This document shows, in pieces, positions 1-8,209 of a stretch of DNA of 12,493 nucleotides. Source of the stretch: SCGC-AG-212-J23 sp036406675 (lineage in GTDB: Bacteria > Pseudomonadota > Gammaproteobacteria > Burkholderiales > SG8-39); assembly GCA_036406675.1 (NCBI GenBank), contig DASXAO010000148.1, forward strand, positions 1 to 12,493, given 5' to 3'. Made by a program: the position numbers and the translations under genes. The notes under the pieces are model-generated. The model searched no databases. It saw nothing but the letters and a program-made list of their open reading frames with translations, and was not told where the DNA came from. The first letter of the stretch is position 1. Each line of letters begins with the position of its first letter.

Positions 1-26
1 CGCGCGCCGCGCAGCTCGCGCGCTGA
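1..26 (+). CDS. possible C-terminal end of an upstream gene (partial)
   Basis: Reading from base 3, the frame encodes RAAQLAR and stops at TGA 24-26, ten bases before the GTG of the ATPase gene. The residues are compatible with an alpha-helical protein tail. In MSHA-type loci the gene before the ATPase is often a TPR protein (MshN) or an AAA protein (MshM), but seven residues cannot identify it. The spacing fits the same operon as the genes that follow. Confidence 0.35.
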
Positions 27-35
27 AGGGACCCC

Positions 36-1805
<1,770 letters not shown>

Positions 1806-1806
1806 C

Positions 1807-3012
1807 ATGCCGCTCTTCGCATACCGCGCGGTGAACGCGCAGGGCAAGAACGTCGCCGGGCGCGTCGAGGCGGTGAATCTGTTCGACCTCGAGCAGCGCC
1901 TCGCGCGCATGGACCTCGACCTCATCACCGGCGCGCCGACCGAGCAGAGGAGCCGCCTCATCGGCGGCGGGCGCATCGCGCGCCCGGACCTCATCAACTT
2001 CTGCTTCCATCTCGAGCAGCTGGCGAAGGCGGGGGTGCCGCTCCTGGAGGGCCTGAACGACCTGCGCGAGAGCGTCGAGAACGTGCGCTTCCGCGAAGTG
2101 ATCTCGGGCCTGATCGAGTCGATCGAGGGCGGCAAGACGCTGTCCTCGGCGCTGGGCGAGTTCCCCGAGGTGTTCAGCAAGGTGTTCGTCAGCCTGATCC
2201 GCTCGGGCGAGCAGACCGGCAAGCTCGCCGAGGTGCTCGCCTCGCTCACCGAGTCCCTGAAGTGGGAGGACGAGCTCGCCGCGCAGACCAAGAAGCTGGT
2301 GATGTACCCGGCGTTCGTCGCGAGCATCGTGGTGCTGGTGTTCTTCTTCCTGATGATCTACCTGGTGCCGCAGATGACCGGGTTCATCAAGAACATGGGC
2401 CAGCAGATCCCGCTGCAGACGCGCCTGCTGATGGCGGTGTCGGACTTCTTCGTGTCCTACTGGTGGAGCGTGATCGCGGCGCCCATCCTGGCGTGGATCG
2501 GGCTGCGCCTGGCGATGAAGAACAACCCGAAGGTCGGCTACATGATCGACCACCTGAAGATCAGCCTGCCGCTGGTGGGCCCGATCCTGCGCAAGATCAT
2601 CCTGTCGCGCTTCGCCTCGAGCTTCGCCATGATGTACGCCTCGGGCATCACGGTGCTCGACGCGATCCGCAGCTGCGAAGAGATCGTCGGCAACAAGCCG
2701 CTCGAGAACGCGCTGCGCATGGCGGGGCAGCAGATCGCCGACGGCAAGAACACCAGCGCGGCCTTCGCCGATCTCGCCCTGTTCCCGCCGCTCGTGATCC
2801 GGATGCTGCGCATCGGCGAGAACACCGGCAACCTCGACACGGCGCTGCTCAACGTCAGCTATTTCTACAACCGCGAAGTGCGCGACGCCATCGGCAAGCT
2901 GCAGGCGATGATCGAGCCGGCGCTCACCGTGGTGCTGGGCCTCGTCCTGGGCTGGGTGATGCTCGCGGTGCTCGGGCCGGTGTACGACACGATTTCCAAG
3001 ATGAAATTCTGA
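1807..3012 (+). CDS. gspF: GspF/PilC/MshG-type inner-membrane platform protein
   Basis: Polytopic inner-membrane protein that couples the assembly ATPase to pilin extraction and filament growth. Its 401 residues match the family's usual length of about 400. The N-terminus MPLFAYRAVNAQGK is diagnostic of GspF. Two T2SSF domains are visible, about 65-190 (QLAKAGVPLLEGL, SGEQTGKLAEVL) and about 270-395 (SFAMMYASGITVLDAI, GENTGNLDTAL). Hydrophobic helices lie near 169-187, 215-236 and 370-391. The ATG falls one base after the TGA of the ATPase gene, so translation is probably coupled; no clear Shine-Dalgarno sequence is seen. All family hallmarks are intact. Whether it belongs to an MSHA-like pilus or a secretion system cannot be read from this gene alone. 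Confidence 0.96.
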   Translation: MPLFAYRAVNAQGKNVAGRVEAVNLFDLEQRLARMDLDLITGAPTEQRSRLIGGGRIARPDLINFCFHLEQLAKAGVPLLEGLNDLRESVENVRFREVISGLIESIEGGKTLSSALGEFPEVFSKVFVSLIRSGEQTGKLAEVLASLTESLKWEDELAAQTKKLVMYPAFVASIVVLVFFFLMIYLVPQMTGFIKNMGQQIPLQTRLLMAVSDFFVSYWWSVIAAPILAWIGLRLAMKNNPKVGYMIDHLKISLPLVGPILRKIILSRFASSFAMMYASGITVLDAIRSCEEIVGNKPLENALRMAGQQIADGKNTSAAFADLALFPPLVIRMLRIGENTGNLDTALLNVSYFYNREVRDAIGKLQAMIEPALTVVLGLVLGWVMLAVLGPVYDTISKMKF

Positions 3013-3017
3013 CCGCC

Positions 3018-4571
3018 GTGCGCCGGATCCTCTACTTCACCGCGGACGAGAACTACCTCTACGAGGCCTCGGGCTCGACGCTGCGGCTCGAAGCCCAGTT
3101 CCAGACCGGCGAGGCGGGCGTCGCGCAGTTCCGCGACTACCTGCGCAGCCGGCGCGGCACGCTGCTTTCGCTGCTCGCGGACGTGCCGGGCGAGGACTTC
3201 CACGAGGAGCAGATCCCGTACCTGCGCGGCGCCGACCGCGACGCGGTGCTCCGGCGGCGGCTCGCCCAGCGCTACCGCGACACGCGCCTCGCCGCGGCCT
3301 TTTCGATCGGCCAGGTGGCCACCGAGGAACGGCGCAACGAGCGCGTGCTGCTTGCCTCGTTCACCAACACGCAGCAGTTCTCGCCCTGGCTCGACGCGCT
3401 GGAGGAGTCCGGCGCGCGCCTCGCCGGCGTGTACTCGGCGCCGCTGCTCGCGCCGCGGCTCGCCGCCCGGCTGGGCGTGAAGGCGGGCCGCGCGTTCCTG
3501 GTGACCGCGGACCGCGCCGGCCTGCGCCAGAGCTTCGTCGACGACGGGCGGCTGCGCTTCGCCCGCCTCGAGCGCACGATCGACACCGCGCCGCAGGCCC
3601 TCGCGCTCTTTGTCCGCTCCGAAACCCACCGCCTCGCGCAATATCTCGCGACCCTGCGCGCGCTGCCGCGCGACGGCGCGCCGATCCAGGTGCTGGTGGT
3701 CGCGCCGCCCGGCGAGCGGCGCACCTTCGAGCAGGTGCTCGGCTCCGACGCCCGTTTGAGCTTCCGCACCGTGGACGCCGACGAGGCGGCGCGCGCGGCG
3801 GGCCTCAAGGCGCTGCCGCCGGGCGCCTCGGCCGAGGCGTACTACCTGCACCTCGCGGCGAGGAAGCCGCCGCGCGAGCAGTTCGCGAACCGCGAAGACC
3901 GCCGGCGCTACCAGGTGTGGCAGCTGCAGCGGGGCATCGTGGCCGCGGGCGCCGCGGTGTTCGGGCTCTGTGCGCTCGCCGCCGGCGCGCGATGGGTCGA
4001 GGCCCTCGACGTGAGCGGCCAGGCCGCGAGCCAGACGCTCGAGGCGCGGCGCGCCGCCGACAACTACCAGCGCATCACGGCTTCCTTTCCGGTCACGCAG
4101 ACCAGCACCGAAAACCTCCGCGCGACGGTGGTCGAGTTCACGCGCATCGCGTCGCACACGGCCGCTCCCGAAGCCGCGTTCGTGCACGTGTCGCACGCCC
4201 TGGACGAGTTTCCCCAGTTCGAGCTCGACCGCATCGACTTCAGCGTGGGCCACCCCGACCGGCGCGACCGCACCGCTCCGCTCAGCTCGTCGAATACGCC
4301 CGGCTCCAAGCCGGACCTCCTGGGCGAGACCGCGATGCGGCTGGAGATCTCGGGCCGGGTGAACGCCACCGAGCGCAACGACTATCGCGCCATCACCGCC
4401 CAGGTGCGCCGCTTCGCCGCCGCGCTCGGCACTTCCGGCTACGAGCTCGCGCGCACCGATCTGCCCTTCGACGTCACGCCCGAGGGCACGCTGACGGGCG
4501 ACATCGGCGGCGCCGCCGAAAGCGGGGAGGCGCCGCGCTTCACCGTGGTGCTGCTGCGGAGGCTGCCGTGA
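3018..4571 (+). CDS. GspL-like (fused PilM-PilN-like) bitopic assembly protein
   Basis: Predicted 517-residue protein with one membrane helix at about 307-324 (IVAAGAAVFGLCALAAGA). Residues 1-300 would be cytoplasmic: a beta-rich start (RRILYFTADENYLYEAS) and later strands (RAFLVTADRAGLRQSFVDDG at 158-177, APIQVLVVAPPGERRTF at 221-237) suggest an actin-like fold as in PilM and the GspL cytoplasmic domain. Residues 325-517 would be periplasmic, with a helical stretch (about 333-382) then a ferredoxin-like PilN/GspL region ending in FTVVLLRRL. This layout is that of GspL, or of PilM joined to PilN; in both families the protein links ATPase to periplasmic partners. The assignment rests on architecture and position, not on a strong motif. 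GTG 3018 was chosen because it follows the gspF stop by five bases and begins the first beta-rich segment; the same frame is open back to 2262, but that part only shadows gspF. Confidence 0.75.
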   Translation: MRRILYFTADENYLYEASGSTLRLEAQFQTGEAGVAQFRDYLRSRRGTLLSLLADVPGEDFHEEQIPYLRGADRDAVLRRRLAQRYRDTRLAAAFSIGQVATEERRNERVLLASFTNTQQFSPWLDALEESGARLAGVYSAPLLAPRLAARLGVKAGRAFLVTADRAGLRQSFVDDGRLRFARLERTIDTAPQALALFVRSETHRLAQYLATLRALPRDGAPIQVLVVAPPGERRTFEQVLGSDARLSFRTVDADEAARAAGLKALPPGASAEAYYLHLAARKPPREQFANREDRRRYQVWQLQRGIVAAGAAVFGLCALAAGARWVEALDVSGQAASQTLEARRAADNYQRITASFPVTQTSTENLRATVVEFTRIASHTAAPEAAFVHVSHALDEFPQFELDRIDFSVGHPDRRDRTAPLSSSNTPGSKPDLLGETAMRLEISGRVNATERNDYRAITAQVRRFAAALGTSGYELARTDLPFDVTPEGTLTGDIGGAAESGEAPRFTVVLLRRLP

Positions 4572-5176
4572 ACTTCACGCGCGAGGAGCTGAAGCGGCTC
4601 GCGCTGCCGGCGCTCGCTGCGCTCGTGCTCGTCGCCTTCGGCCTGGTGCTCATCAAGCTCGCGTCGGACTCGCGCAACGAGGCGAACCAGCGCCTCGCGG
4701 CGGCGCGCGCCGAGCGCAACCAGAGCGCCGAGCGCCTGGCCCGCATCGCGGAGGAGGAGCGCGAGGTCAAGGCGAAGCTCGACGTGTACCAGCAGCTCAA
4801 GCAGCTGCGCGTGCTGGGCGAGGAGCGACGCCTGGAATGGGCCGACGCCATAGCGCGCATCCGCGCCCAGCGCGAGCTCCTCGACCTGCGCTACCGCGTG
4901 GACCGGCAGCAGCTGCTCGTCTCGGTGCCCGGCAAGCCGGCCAACGTCGACTTTTTCGCGAGCACCATGCAGGTCAACATGGCGCTGCTGCACGAGGAGG
5001 ACCTGCTGCGCTTCCTCGGCGACCTGCGCGCGTCCGGCAACGCCTACTATTCGGTGAAGAAGTGCGTCGTCACGCGCAACGCGCAGGCGCCGACCGGCGC
5101 CACGCTCGCGCCGCGCCTGCGCGCCGATTGCAGCGTCGACCTCATCACCATCCTGGACCGGGCGGCGAAATCATGA
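4568..5176 (+). CDS. PilO/GspM/MshJ-like membrane coiled-coil protein
   Basis: 202-residue protein with a short cytoplasmic N-terminus, one membrane helix (about 11-32, LALPALAALVLVAFGLVLIK), a charged coiled coil (about 35-80, rich in E, R, A and Q) and a periplasmic alpha/beta domain (about 105-200). This is the PilO/GspM plan, and the gene sits directly after the GspL-like gene, where the partner subunit is expected. PilO-type proteins pair with PilN-type proteins to form the periplasmic alignment complex. Two periplasmic cysteines (C166 and C188) could form a disulfide. The GTG start overlaps the previous stop as GTGA, indicating coupled synthesis. The remote-homology call is moderate because sequence conservation in this family is weak. 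Confidence 0.75.
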   Translation: MNFTREELKRLALPALAALVLVAFGLVLIKLASDSRNEANQRLAAARAERNQSAERLARIAEEEREVKAKLDVYQQLKQLRVLGEERRLEWADAIARIRAQRELLDLRYRVDRQQLLVSVPGKPANVDFFASTMQVNMALLHEEDLLRFLGDLRASGNAYYSVKKCVVTRNAQAPTGATLAPRLRADCSVDLITILDRAAKS

Positions 5177-5595
5177 CCCGCGCCCTGGTCCTGCTCGCGC
5201 TCCTCGCCGCGGTCCACGCCGCCTCGGCGCAGGAGCTCGGACGGCTGTTCTTCACCGAGGAGCAGCGCGCGGCGCTCGACGCACGGCGCAAGGCGCGCAT
5301 GCCCGACCGCCCGGCGGCGCCGGCGGTGGCCTCGCCCACCACGCGCGTCGACGGCTACGTGCGGCGCTCGGGCGGCCCGTCGACCGTCTTCGTGAACGGC
5401 GAATCGCTCGGCGTCGAAGGCAGCGACGCTCCGCGCATCGAATCGGGCCGCCGCGAAGGACGCGTCTCGGTCCCGGTCGGCGACGGCGCGGTGCGGTTCT
5501 CGCTCAAGCCCGGCCAGGTGCTCGACCGCGGCACCGGAGAAATCCGCGACGTGCTGGGGCCGAACGGCGAGATCAGCGTCAAGCCGACCCAGTGA
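5173..5595 (+). CDS. small exported PilP/GspC/MshK-like periplasmic protein
   Basis: 140-residue protein with a typical Sec signal peptide: MTR, a hydrophobic stretch (4-14) and an AxA-type site ASA|QE cleaved after residue 19. The mature part opens with LGRLFFTEEQR and a basic linker. It continues with a small beta-rich domain: VDGYVRRSGGPSTVFVNGES at about 57-76, then VSVPVGDGAVRFSLKPGQVL. The G-V-x-R-S-x-G...VFVNG pattern resembles the homology region of PilP and GspC, which bridges the inner-membrane complex and the secretin. No lipobox cysteine is present, unlike classical PilP lipoproteins. ATG 5173 overlaps the previous TGA as ATGA. Gene position (after the PilO-like gene) matches pilP and mshK. 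Function is inferred from place and fold-like pattern. Confidence 0.65.
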   Translation: MTRALVLLALLAAVHAASAQELGRLFFTEEQRAALDARRKARMPDRPAAPAVASPTTRVDGYVRRSGGPSTVFVNGESLGVEGSDAPRIESGRREGRVSVPVGDGAVRFSLKPGQVLDRGTGEIRDVLGPNGEISVKPTQ

Positions 5596-7454
5596 GCGCG
5601 ATGCCGCGCAGCCGGAACGCCCAGCGCGGCCTGGCGCTCATCCTGTTGCTGGTCGTGGTCGTGCTCGCGTTCACCTACGTCCTCATGAGCCGCCTTCCGC
5701 TCGCGACGCACCAGACCGCCACGAAGCGCGAGTTCAACGCGAGGGTCCTCAACCAGGCGAAGCAGGCACTGATCGGCAAGATGGTGATCGACGCAGCCGG
5801 GACCGACGACAATCCCGGCCGTCTTCGCTGCCCCGAGGGCTTCAACAATATCGGGACCGATCAGGAGGGCGTTGCCGCGCCGGATCCCGGAGACCCGACC
5901 TGCGCCCGCGTCGGCCGTCTCCCATGGCGCACGCTGGGGGTCGACAAGCTGGTGGACGCAGATGCCGAGCCGCTGTGGTACGCGGTCTCGCCGGGGTGGT
6001 CGCTGCAGAACACCGGCACCCTTCTCGACATCAACTCCGACAAGCGCGGACAGATGACGGTCGACGGACTGGGGCCGCCGAACGACGTAGTGGCGCTGAT
6101 CATCGCCCCTGGGCGCCCGATGACCGTCCAGGCGGCGCCGGGCTGCACGGCGCGGACGCAGGCGCGTGCAGCGCCGGCCCCGACGATCAACGCGGCGGAC
6201 TACATCGAATGCTTCAACGCGGCGACGCCCGCGTTCTCGACCATCGGCCCGAGCGCATCCTTCAACGACCAGGTCCTTGCGGTGACCACCGCCGATCTCA
6301 TACCGCCGCTCGAAGCCGCGATCCAGCAGCGCATGCAGCGCGAGATCGCTCCGGTCCTGCGGACCGTCTACAGTTCGGCGGCCTGGGGGCAGGCGGCCGG
6401 CAATCCGGTGTACCCGTTCGCGGCGCGCTTCGACAATCCGGACCCGGGATCGGGCAACAGCTATCAGGCCAACGACGGCCGCTACCAAGGGCTGCTGCCT
6501 TTCAACTGCTCCGAGGCCGGTTGCGCCTCGGATGCGCGTTACTCCCCCGCTTTCGTCAACTGGACGACGAGCGGGGGGGGCCCTTCCATTTCAGTGACCG
6601 GTCCGGGCCTTGTGGCAGGAGGCGGAAGCTGCACGTTGACCGGAAACCAGATCAACTGCACCGGCAGCTACGTCGCGTTGGGAACCGTGACGTTCACCAT
6701 CACCGTCCGCGCGACCAACGTCGCCATGGCGCTGCGCCAGCTCGATCCGAGCGGGGTTACGCTGACCACCGGTTCATTGCTTAGCTTGGGCACGTGCAGC
6801 TCGCCCGGCACCGTCACCGGTATCACCGGTAGCTTCCGGAGCGACGGCGGTGCCGACATGACCATGCGGGCCCAAGCGCCGGGCTTGGTTGGTGGGCTGC
6901 CTCCACTGGCACTGTCGGTCAGTTTCTGCATGACGGCCCAGCTCGGCATGTTCGCCGACCATCCGTTGCTCAAACCGGACAGTACGGGCCCGGGGACGAC
7001 CGGCTGGTTCGTGCGCAACGAGTGGTACCGGCTGGTGTGGTACGCGGTGGCGCCGAAGAACACGGTCGACAATCTCTCGGGTGGCGTCCCCGTCGGATGC
7101 GTGAACCCCTCGCCGCCCCCGCCTGCGCCCGATTGCCTGGGCATCAACGGGACCCGCAACATCCGGGCTCTGCTCGTGCTCACCGGCGGCAGCCTGAGCA
7201 ATCCGGCGGGCCGCCCCAACGGCAACGTGATGGACTACCTGGAGCACAACAATTGCGACCGAACGCTCGTTGGAGGCGTGTTTGTGTGCAATCCGGGGGC
7301 CACGTTCGAGCAGCGTGCGATGCGCGCGGACAAGATCGTGCGCTCGCCTGCGATTACCGGCGACCCGTTCTACGCGCCGTTCAATGATCGCATCGTCCTC
7401 GTGGATTGGATCGCGCCGACTCCGGCGCTTCCCATATCCCCATTGCTCCCATGA
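5592..7454 (+). CDS. very large cysteine-rich GspK/PilX-like minor prepilin
   Basis: 620-residue prepilin-like protein. A 13-residue leader ending QRG precedes LALILLLVVVVLAF, so a prepilin peptidase would cut after G13. Position +5 is Leu rather than Glu, a trait of GspK and some tip-located minor pilins. Residues 60-235 hold a module (GRLRCPEG at 76, VGRLPWRTLG at 107, PLWYAVSPGW at 127, NDVVALIIAPG at 164, FNDQVL at 224). A beta-rich, Gly/Thr/Ser-rich segment lies at about 325-450. Residues 470-606 appear to repeat part of the module (LVWYAVAPKN at 481, NIRALLVLTGG at 523, FNDRIVLVDW at 597). There are fourteen cysteines, an even number that suits disulfide bonding outside the cell. GTG 5592 overlaps the previous stop as GTGA; an in-frame ATG at 5601 is an alternative start. 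Twice the size of usual GspK, it could be a filament-tip binding subunit, by analogy with large tip pilins such as ComZ. Its GC content is below that of the machine genes. Confidence 0.8.
   Translation: MSAMPRSRNAQRGLALILLLVVVVLAFTYVLMSRLPLATHQTATKREFNARVLNQAKQALIGKMVIDAAGTDDNPGRLRCPEGFNNIGTDQEGVAAPDPGDPTCARVGRLPWRTLGVDKLVDADAEPLWYAVSPGWSLQNTGTLLDINSDKRGQMTVDGLGPPNDVVALIIAPGRPMTVQAAPGCTARTQARAAPAPTINAADYIECFNAATPAFSTIGPSASFNDQVLAVTTADLIPPLEAAIQQRMQREIAPVLRTVYSSAAWGQAAGNPVYPFAARFDNPDPGSGNSYQANDGRYQGLLPFNCSEAGCASDARYSPAFVNWTTSGGGPSISVTGPGLVAGGGSCTLTGNQINCTGSYVALGTVTFTITVRATNVAMALRQLDPSGVTLTTGSLLSLGTCSSPGTVTGITGSFRSDGGADMTMRAQAPGLVGGLPPLALSVSFCMTAQLGMFADHPLLKPDSTGPGTTGWFVRNEWYRLVWYAVAPKNTVDNLSGGVPVGCVNPSPPPPAPDCLGINGTRNIRALLVLTGGSLSNPAGRPNGNVMDYLEHNNCDRTLVGGVFVCNPGATFEQRAMRADKIVRSPAITGDPFYAPFNDRIVLVDWIAPTPALPISPLLP
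6573..6580 (+). repeat. G8 homopolymer inside the large prepilin gene
   Basis: Eight consecutive G residues followed by CCC encode the Gly-Gly-Gly-Pro segment at residues 328-331 of the large prepilin. The reading frame is intact on both sides. Runs of this length in surface genes can slip during replication and switch expression, but they are also frequent sites of sequencing error. Confidence 0.6.
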
Positions 7455-8209
7455 TGCGCTCGGCGCGTAGCCACGGCTTTACGCTGACCGAGCTGGCGGT
7501 GGTGTTCTTCATCGTCGCCCTGCTCATGGCGACCGCCATGTTCACGCTCTCGGCGCAGACCGACCAGCGAAACTTCGAGGAGACGCGCCGCCGGCTCGAG
7601 GCGGCGCGCGACCTGGTGCTCGCGTACGCGGTCGCGACGGGCAGGCTGCCCTGCCCCGGCACCGCCAGCGGGGACGAAAACCCCGCGGGCGGCGGCGCGT
7701 GCGCCAGCCCCTGGGGCGGCGTCCTTCCGGCACGCACCGTCGGCTTCCAGATCACCGACACGAACGGATTCGGGCTCGACGCCTGGCAGAACCGGATCCG
7801 CTACGCGGTTTCGAGCAACGCCGTCGCGTTGGTCGGTTGCACCGGAACGTCGACGCAACCGCATTTCACTAACGCCACGAACCTGAGAGCGAACGGCATC
7901 ACCTGCCAGCCTGGAGACCTCGTCATCTGCAGCCGGTCGCCTGCCGCGCCCGCGGCAACCACGTGCGACGGTGGAACGGCCGTGACGAACCAGAACACGG
8001 TCGTCGCGATCATCTTCTCGACCGGAAAGAACGGCGCAACCGGCGGCACCGGCCTGAACGAGGCCCGCAACCTCGACAACAACCAGCTTTTCGTCAGCAA
8101 AACGCCCGACCCTCCGAGCGCCGTGGGCGGCGAGTTCGACGACCAGATGGTCTGGATCACGGCGGGCGAGCTCTACAGCAAGCTGATCGCCGCGGGCAGG
8201 CTGCCCTAG
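7451..8209 (+). CDS. type IV prepilin-like protein (pseudopilin) with cysteine-rich module
   Basis: 252-residue prepilin with a classic class III leader: MMRSARSHG, cleavage before F10, then FTLTELAVVFFIVALLMATA with Glu at +5. The body carries the same module as the preceding gene: GRLPCPG (64-70), GGVLPARTVGF (89-99), WQNRIRYAVSSN (112-123), NTVVAIIFSTGKNG (182-195) and FDDQMVWIT (229-237). Six cysteines (68, 84, 130, 152, 160, 172) are all outside the membrane helix. ATG 7451 overlaps the previous TGA as ATGA, so the two prepilins are translationally coupled; the frame is open upstream to 7406, but that would bury the leader peptide. It is probably a minor pilin that associates with the large one at the tip or primes assembly. 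The prepilin call is strong; the role is inferred. Confidence 0.88.
   Translation: MMRSARSHGFTLTELAVVFFIVALLMATAMFTLSAQTDQRNFEETRRRLEAARDLVLAYAVATGRLPCPGTASGDENPAGGGACASPWGGVLPARTVGFQITDTNGFGLDAWQNRIRYAVSSNAVALVGCTGTSTQPHFTNATNLRANGITCQPGDLVICSRSPAAPAATTCDGGTAVTNQNTVVAIIFSTGKNGATGGTGLNEARNLDNNQLFVSKTPDPPSAVGGEFDDQMVWITAGELYSKLIAAGRLP

Noticed and set aside
2262..3017. Upstream extension of the GspL-like gene to an earlier start at 2262
   Set aside because: It overlaps gspF almost fully and encodes low-complexity R/A/D/H sequence. GTG 3018 sits just after the gspF stop, where protein-like sequence begins.
2865..4253. 462-codon open frame on the minus strand opposite the GspL-like gene
   Set aside because: It is a shadow of the third positions of a GC-rich gene: mostly R, A, E and H runs, no domain, and it overlaps the well-placed plus-strand genes.
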